Shown: positions 17,530 through 28,170 of the stretch, piece after piece | How the letters are laid out: each line of letters begins with the position of its first letter | Position numbering within the stretch: position 1 is the stretch's first letter | NCBI RefSeq assembly: GCF_025515305.1 | Contig: NZ_JAOPHT010000002.1 | Span: 62,001 to 126,000 of the forward strand | Origin: Roseicyclus sediminis | GTDB lineage: Bacteria; Pseudomonadota; Alphaproteobacteria; Rhodobacterales; Rhodobacteraceae | Length of the DNA stretch: 64,000 nt | Reading direction: 5' to 3' | Notes under the pieces: model-generated | The model's input: only the letters and a program-made list of their open reading frames with translations | The model's database searches: none | What the model was told of the DNA's origin: nothing | Position numbers and translations under genes: made by a program

Positions 17530-18111
17530 ATGGAGACTTCCGCAACAGGACCCAAGACGGTCCTGGATTTCTGGCTCGGGGCGGGACCCGAGGCCTGGTA
17601 TCGGCAGGACGATGCGTTCGACGCCGTGATAAGGGACCGGTTCGGGGCGCTCTGGGAGGAGGGGGCCGGGGGCGGTCTGGACGAGAAATGGGCGACGAAC
17701 CCGCAGGGCGCCCTGGCGCTGATCGTGCTTCTGGACCAGTTTCCGCGCAACATGTTCCGGGGCGACCCGCGTGCCTTCGCCAGCGACGACCGCGCGCTGT
17801 CGACGGCATGCTACGCGATCGACCGGGGCTGGGACCTGCGCATCGACCCGCCCGAGCGTCAGTTCTTCTACATGCCGTTCATGCATTCGGAACGTCTGAC
17901 TGACCAGGATCATTGCGTGCGCCTGATGGCCGAGCGGATGGCGGGCACCGACAACCTTCTGCATGCGCGCGCCCACCGGGAGATCATCCGGCGCTTCAGC
18001 CGGTTTCCCTACCGGAACGAGGCGCTGGGCCGCAAGACGAGCGAGGCCGAGCGCGCGTTCCTCGACGAGGGCGGTTACGGTGCGATCCTGAACGAGCTGA
18101 AGGACGCCTGA
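17530..18111 (+). CDS. DUF924 family protein
   Basis: A soluble 193-residue protein of the DUF924 (YP-type, all-helical) family, function unknown. Recognisable blocks are VLDFWLG at the N-terminus, ALIVLLDQFPRNMFRG, FASDDRAL, FFYMPFMHSE and HREIIRRFSRFPYRNEALGR. The ATG at 17530 has GGGAGGA nine bases upstream. The gene follows the MFS gene by 46 bp in the same direction and meets acetoacetate-CoA ligase tail to tail with 14 bp between. Confidence 0.9.
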   Translation: METSATGPKTVLDFWLGAGPEAWYRQDDAFDAVIRDRFGALWEEGAGGGLDEKWATNPQGALALIVLLDQFPRNMFRGDPRAFASDDRALSTACYAIDRGWDLRIDPPERQFFYMPFMHSERLTDQDHCVRLMAERMAGTDNLLHARAHREIIRRFSRFPYRNEALGRKTSEAERAFLDEGGYGAILNELKDA

Positions 18112-18125
18112 CGGCGGATCGGGGA

Positions 18126-20093
18126 TCACCCGGCCAGGTGATCCTCGGCGAAGCGGTCGAACCAGTCGAGGCAGCCGGGATTGGCCATCGCGTCGGGGGT
18201 CGCGACATCCGCCATGGCCCGGCCCAGGAGGCGCTTCTTGATCGGCACCTCCATCTTCTTCCCGGTCAGCGTGTAGGGAATGTCGGGGGCCACGGCGATC
18301 CGGTCGGGCACATGGTGCGGGGACACGCGGCTTTTCAGGGCCTGAAGGATCTCGGTCTTCAGCGCCTCGGACCACCCCGATCCCGGCGCGAGCTTGAGAA
18401 ACAGGATCATGCACGACGGTCTGCCGAGGTATTCGAGATCGACCACGAGGCTGTCGGCCACGGCCGGGTTGTCCTCGACCACGCGGTAAATGTCGGCGGT
18501 GCCCATCCGGATGCCATGGCGATTGATGGTGGCGTCCGAGCGGCCGTAGATGATCGCGCCGCCATGGGGCGTGATGCGCACCCAGTCTCCCTGCCTCCAG
18601 ACGCCGGGATAGGTGTCGAAATAGCTGCCGCGGAGCCGTGTGCCGTCCGTGTCGCCCCAGAGGCAGAGCGGCATCGACGGCATCGGCCGCGTGCAGACCA
18701 GTTCGCCCACGTCGTTCTCCACCGGGTTGCCGTCCTCGTCGAAGGCCTCGACCGCGGCGCCAAGCGCGCGCGCCTGCATCTCGCCGACATGGACGGGCAG
18801 GGTGGGACTGCCCGCGAGAAAGGCGCCGGAGAGGTCCGTGCCGCCCGCTATGGGCGAAATCCAGAGGTCGTCCCGGATGGTCTCGTAGAGCCATGCGTAG
18901 GCTTCCGGCGGAAGCGGCGACCCGGTGGAACCGATGAGCTTGATCCGGCTGAGGTCCGCCTCGTTCCGGGGAACCGTGCCCGCCTTCATGCAAGCGGTGT
19001 AATAGGCCGCGCCCGCGCCGAAGACGGTGACGCCCATGGCCTCCGCAAAGCGCCACAGACGGCCCATGTCGGGCGTGCCGGGGCTCCCCTCCGCGAGCGC
19101 GATGGTCGCCCCCGTCAACAGCCCGCCGACCTGCGCGTTCCACATGATCCAGCCGGTCGAGGAATACCATGCGAAGGTGTCATCGGGACCGACATCGCAA
19201 TGCAGCCCCACTAGCTTGGCGAGTTCGAGGATCACGCCGCCATGGCCATGCACGATGGGCTTGGGACTTCCGGTCGTGCCGGAGGAATAGACCACCCAGA
19301 CCGGATGATCGAAGGGCAGCATCAAGGGCGCGGCACGCTCGCCCCCGGCCATCAGCCGGTGCCAGTCGTGGCGCTGCACGTGGCCCGGCTCCACCGCCTC
19401 GGCGGCATCCATCGTGATCCAGTGCGCGACGCTCGGCAGGCCCTCGAGAAGGGCGGAGACCTCCGCGCTTCGGTCATGCCACTTGCCTCCGAAGCGGTAG
19501 CCCGACGCGGTGATGAGCGCTTTGGGCCCGATCTGGCGGAACCGCTCCAGCACCGTGGGCGCGCCCATGTCCGGCGCGCAGAGCGACCAGGTGGCCCCGA
19601 TCGAGGCGCAGGCGAGGAAAGCGACGATCGTGTCGGGCGTGTTCGGCAGGTAGCCGACGACGCGGTCGCCCGTTTCAACGCCGATCCCGCGCAAGGCGGC
19701 CGCCATCGTGGCGACACGTTCGGCGAGGTCCGTCCATGCCAACTCATGCCGCGTCCCGTCCTCCGCCTCGTGGCGGATCGCGATGCGGCCTGGCTTTTCA
19801 TTTCGCAGGACCTCGGCCGCGAAGTTCAGGGTCGCGCCGGGAAACCACTCGGCGCCCGGCATCGCTTCGCGTGCGAGGCCCGCGCCGGGCGGTGACCCGA
19901 ACGCCAGGCCATGCCATTCCGCGAAGGCCAGCCAGAACGCGCCCGGATCCTCGACTGACCACGCCCACAGCGCGTGATAGTCCGGAAAAGTCCTGCCCGT
20001 GCGCTGTCCGGCCCAGTCCATGAAGGCGGCCATGCGGCTGGCGGCGGCGAAATCCGGTCGGGGCGTCCAGGCGGGCGCGGTTGCGTCGGGCAT
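18126..20093 (-). CDS. Acetoacetate-CoA ligase
   Basis: Activates acetoacetate to acetoacetyl-CoA with ATP in the cytosol, feeding ketone-body or polyhydroxybutyrate metabolism. The 655-residue protein belongs to the ANL adenylating superfamily. Visible motifs are VVYSSGTTGSPKPIVHGHGG (P-loop region), GSTGSPLPPEAY, the YGRSDATINRHGIRMGTADIY hinge, and a C-terminal lysine region PYTLTGKKMEVPIKKRL. The N-terminal ACAS region reads WSVEDPGAFWLAFAEW. The ATG at 20093, in front of PDATAPAW, fits the family start and has GGAG upstream; the open frame further to 20318 is not conserved. It is divergent from lpdA. Confidence 0.93.
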   Translation of the reverse strand: MPDATAPAWTPRPDFAAASRMAAFMDWAGQRTGRTFPDYHALWAWSVEDPGAFWLAFAEWHGLAFGSPPGAGLAREAMPGAEWFPGATLNFAAEVLRNEKPGRIAIRHEAEDGTRHELAWTDLAERVATMAAALRGIGVETGDRVVGYLPNTPDTIVAFLACASIGATWSLCAPDMGAPTVLERFRQIGPKALITASGYRFGGKWHDRSAEVSALLEGLPSVAHWITMDAAEAVEPGHVQRHDWHRLMAGGERAAPLMLPFDHPVWVVYSSGTTGSPKPIVHGHGGVILELAKLVGLHCDVGPDDTFAWYSSTGWIMWNAQVGGLLTGATIALAEGSPGTPDMGRLWRFAEAMGVTVFGAGAAYYTACMKAGTVPRNEADLSRIKLIGSTGSPLPPEAYAWLYETIRDDLWISPIAGGTDLSGAFLAGSPTLPVHVGEMQARALGAAVEAFDEDGNPVENDVGELVCTRPMPSMPLCLWGDTDGTRLRGSYFDTYPGVWRQGDWVRITPHGGAIIYGRSDATINRHGIRMGTADIYRVVEDNPAVADSLVVDLEYLGRPSCMILFLKLAPGSGWSEALKTEILQALKSRVSPHHVPDRIAVAPDIPYTLTGKKMEVPIKKRLLGRAMADVATPDAMANPGCLDWFDRFAEDHLAG

Positions 20094-20250
20094 CTTCCGG
20101 ATCTCCGTAGGGGGGCGCAGGGGTGCCGGAAGAAGCGTAGCGCCCGTGCGCGGGCGGCCAAAGGAAAAATCCCGCCCGCCCGCCGCAGCCATGACCCACG
20201 TGCAATGCCGCCCGCCTGCGACCGATCGGCCTTTGCGCCGGATTGGCAGA

Positions 20251-20268
20251 TTGTTTAAGGGTAAACAA
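20251..20268. promoter_or_regulatory. Inverted repeat upstream of lpdA
   Basis: TTGTTTA-AGGG-TAAACAA is a perfect 7-bp dyad lying 24 bases before the lpdA start in an otherwise GC-rich spacer. Its AT-rich arms and position fit an operator overlapping or just downstream of the promoter. No cognate regulator is encoded nearby. Confidence 0.4.
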
Positions 20269-20292
20269 ACGACTTTCCGCGGGAGATCGAAC

Positions 20293-21687
20293 GTGGCTGC
20301 ACAGAATTTCGACGTCATCGTGATCGGGGCGGGTCCCGGCGGCTACGTGGCCGCCATCCGCGCCAGCCAGCTTGGCCTGAAGGTGGCCATCGTCGAACGC
20401 GAGCACATGGGCGGCATCTGCCTCAACTGGGGCTGTATCCCGACGAAGGCGATGCTGCGGTCCTCCGAGATCTTCCACCTGATGCACCGCGCAAAGGAAT
20501 TCGGACTGTCGGCCGACAATATCGGCTACGACCTCGACGCCGTGGTGAAGCGCTCGCGGGGTGTCGCCAAACAGCTCAATTCCGGCGTCGGCCACCTGAT
20601 GAAGAAGAACAAGATCACGGTCTTCATGGGCGAGGCGACGCTGCCCGCGCAGGGCAAGGTCAGCGTGAAGACCGAGAAGGGCACCGAGGACCTGACAGCG
20701 AAGAACATCATCCTCGCCACCGGGGCGCGCGCGCGCGAATTGCCTGGGCTCGAGGCCGACGGCAAGCGTGTCTGGACCTACAAGCACGCGCTCGTGCCCC
20801 CGCACATGCCCAAGAAGCTTCTCGTGATCGGTTCGGGCGCCATCGGGATCGAGTTCGCGAGTTTCTACAACACGCTCGGCGCCGACACGACGGTGGTCGA
20901 GGTCATGGACCGTATCCTTCCCGTCGAGGACGCCGAGATTTCCGCCTTCGCCAAGAAGAGCTTCGAGAAGCAGGGCATGAAGATCATGGCCAAGGCCATG
21001 GTGAAGAAGCTCGACCGCAAGGCCGACAAGGTGACTGCGCATATCGAGGTCGGCGGCAAGGTCGAGACGATGGATTTCGACACGGTCATTTCCGCCGTGG
21101 GGATCGTCGCCAACACCGAGAACCTCGGTCTGGAAGCGCTGGGCGCGAAGATCGATCGCAGCTTCGTCGTCACGGACGACCATTGCCGGACGGGGGTCGA
21201 GGGGCTTTTCGTCATCGGCGACGCGACGAACGGGCCCTGGCTCGCGCACAAGGCGTCCCACGAGGGCGTCATGGTCGCTGAGATCATCGCGGGCAAGAAG
21301 GTCCATCCGGTCAAGCCCGAGAGCATCCCGGGCTGCACCTACTGCCACCCGCAGGTGGCGAGCGTCGGCCTGACCGAGGCCAAGGCGAAGGAGCGCGGGC
21401 ACGAGGTGCGCGTCGGCCGCTTCCCCTTCATCGGCAACGGCAAGGCCATCGCGCTCGGCGATCCCGAGGGCATGATCAAGACGATCTTCGATGCCAAGAC
21501 CGGCGAGCTTCTGGGTGCGCACATGATCGGGCCGGAAGTGACCGAGATGATCCAGGGCTATGTCGTGGGCAAGCAGCTCGAGACCACGGAAGAGGACCTG
21601 ATGCACACGGTCTTCCCGCATCCGACGATCTCCGAGGCGATGCACGAGGCCGTTCTCGACGCCTATGACCGCGTGATCCATATCTGA
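20293..21687 (+). CDS. lpdA: Dihydrolipoyl dehydrogenase (E3)
   Basis: FAD- and NAD-dependent E3 subunit that reoxidises lipoyl groups of 2-oxoacid dehydrogenase complexes or the glycine cleavage system. The 464 residues show the FAD site IGAGPGGYVAAIRA, the redox pair Cys43/Cys48 in GGICLNWGCIPTKA, the NAD site VIGSGAIGIEFA, and the C-terminal catalytic His443 and Glu448 in HPTISE. The start is a GTG at 20293, chosen because GGGAG lies seven bases upstream and family homology begins there; the frame is open further upstream but unlike the family. No E1 or E2 gene is adjacent, so it probably serves complexes encoded elsewhere. Confidence 0.96.
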   Translation: MAAQNFDVIVIGAGPGGYVAAIRASQLGLKVAIVEREHMGGICLNWGCIPTKAMLRSSEIFHLMHRAKEFGLSADNIGYDLDAVVKRSRGVAKQLNSGVGHLMKKNKITVFMGEATLPAQGKVSVKTEKGTEDLTAKNIILATGARARELPGLEADGKRVWTYKHALVPPHMPKKLLVIGSGAIGIEFASFYNTLGADTTVVEVMDRILPVEDAEISAFAKKSFEKQGMKIMAKAMVKKLDRKADKVTAHIEVGGKVETMDFDTVISAVGIVANTENLGLEALGAKIDRSFVVTDDHCRTGVEGLFVIGDATNGPWLAHKASHEGVMVAEIIAGKKVHPVKPESIPGCTYCHPQVASVGLTEAKAKERGHEVRVGRFPFIGNGKAIALGDPEGMIKTIFDAKTGELLGAHMIGPEVTEMIQGYVVGKQLETTEEDLMHTVFPHPTISEAMHEAVLDAYDRVIHI

Positions 21688-21730
21688 AGCCGTCGCCCCT
21701 GTGCCGGGGCGCAGGGCGAGAGGACGGCAG

Positions 21731-22861
21731 ATGCAGGACGGGCGCACGCCCTGGCCCCTGATGGGCGCGCTCTACCTCGGCGGGCTGCTCGCCGCGGGAC
21801 AGTTCGCGAAGGTGTCCCTCACCCTCGGAGCGCTGGCGCAGGCCTATCCCGGGGCCCCCGTGGCCTTCGCGGTGTCGGGCGTTGCGGTCATGGGCATCCT
21901 GTTCGGTGTGCTCGCGGGCGGGATCACGGCGGCGATCGGGGCGCGGCGCGCGATCCTCATCGGCCTTGTCATCTCGGCGGTCGCGGGCGGTGCGCAGGCG
22001 ATCCTTCCGGCCTTCCCGCTACTCATGGGGCTGCGCGTCGTGGAAGGCGCGGGGCATCTCCTGCTCGTCGTGGCGATCCCGACGCTGGCGGCGGCGCTGG
22101 CGGCAGAGCGTGACCGGGCCTTCGTCATGGGCATCTGGGCGACGTTCTTCGGTGTGGGTTTCACCCTTGCGGCGCTCGTTATCGGACGGGCCGGGGCAGG
22201 GACCGTCTTCGCGGTCCATGGTGGCCTGGCCGCCGCGCTGGCGCTGCTCTTGTGGTGGATGCTGCCGCGCGGCGTCACGAACGAACGCCGGCCGCTGCCG
22301 AGGATTGCCGATCATCTCACGATCTACACCACCCCGCGTCTCTTCGCGCCGGGCCTCGGCCACGGCATCTACGCGATGATGTTCCTCGCGCTCGTCACCT
22401 ACCTTCCCGCCGCGCTTGAGGCTCCCTGGCTCTCGCCCGTCCTGCCGTTGGCGGGCCTCACGGGCTCGCTCCTGACCGGGCCGCTCGCGCGCCGGATCGT
22501 GCCGGGCCGTCTGGTCTGGGGCGGGTTTCTCGCGGTGGTCGCGCTCTTCGCGCTGACCTGGCTCGCCGGGCCGCTCGCGCCCTGGGTGGCCATCGTCGCC
22601 ATGGCGGTCTCGGGCATCGTCGCCGGCGCGGGGTTCGCGGCCGTTCCCTGGCTCAACAGCACCAATTCGGACCGCGCCCTCGCCAACGGAGCGCTGGCGC
22701 AGCTCGGCAATGTCGGCACGTTCTCGGGCACGCCCGTGCTTGCCGCGCTCGGGCTCGGCGCCGCGATCCCGATGGCCCTGGTCATCGGCCTTGTGGGCGC
22801 CGGGATGACCGCGATCGCCTATCGCGCGGCCGCCCGCGCGCTGCCGATCCGCCCTGTCTGA
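21731..22861 (+). CDS. MFS transporter
   Basis: An inner-membrane protein of 376 residues with about 12 hydrophobic segments and an MFS-type loop GITAAIGARRAIL after the second helix. Sequence marks such as MGLRVVEGAGHLLLVVAIPTLAAAL and FATFFGVGFTLA-like stretches resemble cyanate/nitrite-type MFS permeases, but the substrate is unknown. The ATG at 21731 has GAGAGG upstream, and the first helix begins shortly after; an in-frame ATG at 21701 would add ten arginine-rich residues and lacks a better ribosome site. It starts 43 bp after lpdA and may be cotranscribed. Confidence 0.8.
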   Translation: MQDGRTPWPLMGALYLGGLLAAGQFAKVSLTLGALAQAYPGAPVAFAVSGVAVMGILFGVLAGGITAAIGARRAILIGLVISAVAGGAQAILPAFPLLMGLRVVEGAGHLLLVVAIPTLAAALAAERDRAFVMGIWATFFGVGFTLAALVIGRAGAGTVFAVHGGLAAALALLLWWMLPRGVTNERRPLPRIADHLTIYTTPRLFAPGLGHGIYAMMFLALVTYLPAALEAPWLSPVLPLAGLTGSLLTGPLARRIVPGRLVWGGFLAVVALFALTWLAGPLAPWVAIVAMAVSGIVAGAGFAAVPWLNSTNSDRALANGALAQLGNVGTFSGTPVLAALGLGAAIPMALVIGLVGAGMTAIAYRAAARALPIRPV

Positions 22862-22877
22862 CCCTCCTCGCGCCAAT

Positions 22878-22914
22878 GTTCCTGTGCGGAACTCGGCCTG
22901 TTCACTTTCCGTTC
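22878..22914. promoter_or_regulatory. Tandem LexA (SOS) box array of uvrA
   Basis: Four half sites lie at exact 11-bp steps: GTTC at 22878, GAAC at 22889, GTTC at 22900 and GTTC at 22911, each separated by seven bases. The last pair is the canonical alphaproteobacterial LexA motif GTTC-N7-GTTC. The array is about 70 bp before the uvrA start, so it should place uvrA under DNA-damage control. Confidence 0.8.
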
Positions 22915-22984
22915 TCATTTTTCGGTTGGAGACTCGCCGAGGCTCCCCTAGGTATGACCGAGTGGTTAACCGGGGATTGGCGGC

Positions 22985-25843
<2,859 letters not shown>

Positions 25844-25857
25844 CGCGGGCGCCTTGC

Positions 25858-25901
25858 CCCTTCATCCTGGCGAAAAACTCCGGGGGTGAGGCCGCAAGGC
25901 C
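25858..25901 (-). repeat. Intergenic repeat element, copy B
   Basis: Read on the minus strand: GGCC-TTGC-GGCC, then CTC...GGAGTTTTT and CGCCAGGATGAAGGG, nearly identical to copy A behind prfB (4150-4195). Here it is inverted relative to uvrA and abuts the plus-strand terminator at 25903. A weaker relative (TATTTGGGGAAAGATGAAGGG) is at 28104-28126. Confidence 0.6.
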
Positions 25902-25902
25902 G

Positions 25903-25922
25903 AGGGGGCAGCGCCCCCTTTT
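25903..25922 (+). terminator. Intrinsic terminator of uvrA
   Basis: AGGGGGC, a three-base loop and GCCCCCT form a seven-pair stem followed by TTT, about 60 bp after the uvrA stop and immediately after repeat copy B. Confidence 0.75.
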
Positions 25923-25991
25923 CGTGCGGTACGACTTCCCGTGGTCCGGTCGCTCCGATAGGGTCGGTTCGGCATACGAAAGGGTGGCGGC

Positions 25992-26885
25992 ATGGCCCGT
26001 AAACCGAAAATCGGTCTGGCACTCGGCTCGGGCGGCGCGCGGGGCTGGTGCCACCTGGGCGTCCTTTCCGTACTGGACGAGATCGGCTGCCATGCCGACA
26101 TCATCGCGGGCTGCTCGATGGGTGCGCTCGTGGGGGCGGCCGAGGCGGGCGACGCAAGGGCCGAGCTCGAGGCCTGGGCGATGGGCCTCACGCGCGGGAC
26201 CTTCCTCAAGCTCATGGATTTCACCCTTTCCCGGGGTGGTCTCGTGGCCGGAAAGGGCATCGCCGACGTGCTGGGCGAGTGGGGTCTCGATTGCGACATC
26301 GGCGATCTGCCGCGCCGGTTCGTGGCGGTGGCGACCGACCTGCAATCGGGCCGGGAGGTCTGGCTTCAGGACGGGCCGCTCCTTCCGGCGGTGCGCGCCT
26401 CGGTCTCGCTGCCAGGCCTCTTCTCGCCGCAGCTGATCGAGGGCAAGTGGCTGCTCGATGGCGGGCTGACCAACCCCGTGCCGATCTCGGTGGCCCGGGC
26501 GCTCGGGGCCGACGTGATCGTGGCGGTGAACCCCAACGCCAAGCCGACCGGGCGCGTCTGGGTGCCCGAGCGCGGCGGCGATCTCTGGGACGGGATCGTC
26601 GAGGGGCTTGGCAGCATCCTGCCCGACGCGCTTCTCGGGTCCGAGCCCGACGGTCCGCCCGCGCCGCAGGGAACGGAAGTCGTGAACGCCTCGATCGACA
26701 TGCTGATGGACTACCTGCGCCGCACGCGTCTGGCGGCCGATCCCCCCGACGTGATGATCGACGTGGACCTCAGCGGCCTGTCCGTCATGTCCTTTTTCCA
26801 GGCCGAGGAGGCCATCGCCGCGGGCCGGGCAGCCGCCGAGGCCGCGGCCGACGACATCCGGAAGGCGCTCGAGGCGGTCCTCTAG
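25992..26885 (+). CDS. Patatin-like phospholipase (RssA-type)
   Basis: A serine acyl hydrolase of 297 residues with the patatin fold. The oxyanion motif GSGGARGWCHLGVL is at about 13-26, the nucleophile elbow GCSMG contains Ser42, and the Asp of the catalytic dyad lies in LDGGLTNPVP. The middle part (GGLVAGKGI, VAVATDLQSGREVWL, ASVSLPGLFSP) matches bacterial patatin proteins of the RssA/YlbK group. Probable substrate is membrane phospholipid or lysophospholipid, but this is inferred. No signal peptide is visible. Its TAG stop overlaps the TAG stop of the P450 gene on the other strand within the shared CTAG. Confidence 0.9.
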   Translation: MARKPKIGLALGSGGARGWCHLGVLSVLDEIGCHADIIAGCSMGALVGAAEAGDARAELEAWAMGLTRGTFLKLMDFTLSRGGLVAGKGIADVLGEWGLDCDIGDLPRRFVAVATDLQSGREVWLQDGPLLPAVRASVSLPGLFSPQLIEGKWLLDGGLTNPVPISVARALGADVIVAVNPNAKPTGRVWVPERGGDLWDGIVEGLGSILPDALLGSEPDGPPAPQGTEVVNASIDMLMDYLRRTRLAADPPDVMIDVDLSGLSVMSFFQAEEAIAAGRAAAEAAADDIRKALEAVL

Positions 26886-28057
26886 CGCGCGGCCCGGCGC
26901 ACGCGCAGCGCCTCGAGGCCATGGAAATGGTAGATGTCGGCGTAGCTCGGGGCCTCGGCCAGCGCGAGGCCGGGCCAGGTGTCGAACAGGATCGGCAGCG
27001 CGATCTGCAATTCGAGCCGCGCGAGCGGCGCACCGACGCAGAAATGCAGCCCCGCCCCGAAGGCGAGGTTGGCGGGACCGTCCGTCCGGTCGGGCCGGAA
27101 CGCCTCCGGCGCGTCGTAGGCGCCGGCGTCACGGCCGGCGGAGGCGAGGAGCAGGCCCACCTCGTCGCCGCGCCGGAACGTGTGGCCGAACATCTCGACA
27201 TCCTCATAGGCCCAGCGGGTGAAGAGGTGCAGCGGCGGATCGAAGCGCAGCACCTCCTCGACGAAACGCTCCGCTCCCGCGCCGGGGCGCGTGCCGGTCT
27301 CCAGCGCCAGCTTCACCGCGTTGCCCATCGTGTGGACCGTCGCCTCGTGCCCCGCGTTCAGAAGCAGGATGCAGGTCGTGATCATCTCGTCCGTGGTCAG
27401 GCGGTCGCCGGCCTCTTCCGCCGCGATCAGGGCCGAGATCAGGTCGTCGCGCGGCTCGCTGCGTCGGCGGTCGACATAGTCGCGCATGAAGGCCACGAAT
27501 TCCTCGGTTGCGGTCACGGCCGCGTCCTCGTCCCCGCGCGTCCGTCCCGCCTGGTACATCATCACCATGGCGTTGGACCACCTCAGGAGATCGGGGGCCA
27601 TCGCCTCGGGGACGCCCAGAAGACGGGCGATGACGATGACGGGGATCGGTCGGCAGAAGGCGTCGAGCAGGTCGAAATCGCCCTCCGGGAAGGCGGCCGC
27701 GAGGTCGCCTGCGAGCGTTGCGATCTCGGGCGCCATGGCCTTGATGCGCCGCGACGTGAAGGCGCGCAGCACGAGGCTGCGCAGGCGGGTATGGCGAGGC
27801 GGCTCCAGTTCCAGCATCGAGTGCGCCTCGACGGCATAGAACGGGGCGAGGTGGTCGGGGATGGCGCGGGGGTGGACCGGCTCGCGTCCGAAGCGCCGGT
27901 CCCGCAGGAGCGTGTTGACCGCCTCGTGGGTCGTGGCCACGGGCATGGCGTAGTCGTCCCAGTGGACGAGCGGTCCCGAGGCCCGGGCGCGGGCGTAGAA
28001 CGGGTAGGGATCCTGGACGAAGGCCTCGTCCGTGGGCGGCTGGCGGAGCGTCTTCAT
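26882..28057 (-). CDS. Cytochrome P450 monooxygenase
   Basis: A soluble bacterial P450 of 391 residues. The haem ligand is Cys340 in FGAGLHFCVGAPLARLE; the I-helix oxygen-activation motif reads AGHEAT; the K-helix pair is EEVLRFDPP. The N-terminal PRHTRLRSLVLRAFTSRRI and the overall length fit the CYP107/CYP102-like bacterial soluble classes. The substrate is unknown. No ferredoxin or ferredoxin reductase gene adjoins it, so electrons must come from partners elsewhere. It overlaps the patatin gene by four bases tail to tail. The TRAP operon ends 113 bp upstream, with a hairpin between. Confidence 0.93.
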   Translation of the reverse strand: MKTLRQPPTDEAFVQDPYPFYARARASGPLVHWDDYAMPVATTHEAVNTLLRDRRFGREPVHPRAIPDHLAPFYAVEAHSMLELEPPRHTRLRSLVLRAFTSRRIKAMAPEIATLAGDLAAAFPEGDFDLLDAFCRPIPVIVIARLLGVPEAMAPDLLRWSNAMVMMYQAGRTRGDEDAAVTATEEFVAFMRDYVDRRRSEPRDDLISALIAAEEAGDRLTTDEMITTCILLLNAGHEATVHTMGNAVKLALETGTRPGAGAERFVEEVLRFDPPLHLFTRWAYEDVEMFGHTFRRGDEVGLLLASAGRDAGAYDAPEAFRPDRTDGPANLAFGAGLHFCVGAPLARLELQIALPILFDTWPGLALAEAPSYADIYHFHGLEALRVRRAAR

Positions 28058-28138
28058 GGCGCCTTATTGGCAGCACCGCGTGCCCTTGGCCATGGCTGCG
28101 ATGCGTATTTGGGGAAAGATGAAGGGCAGGGCGCGCCG

Positions 28139-28167
28139 AACCCGGGCGCGCCCCGTCCGCCCGGGTT
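28139..28167 (-). terminator. Hairpin at the end of the TRAP operon
   Basis: AACCCGGGCG (28139-28148) pairs perfectly with CGCCCGGGTT (28158-28167) around a nine-base loop, directly after the TRAP permease stop. No U tract follows on the minus strand, so it may act as a 3' stabiliser or a factor-assisted terminator. Confidence 0.55.
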
Positions 28168-28170
28168 TCC

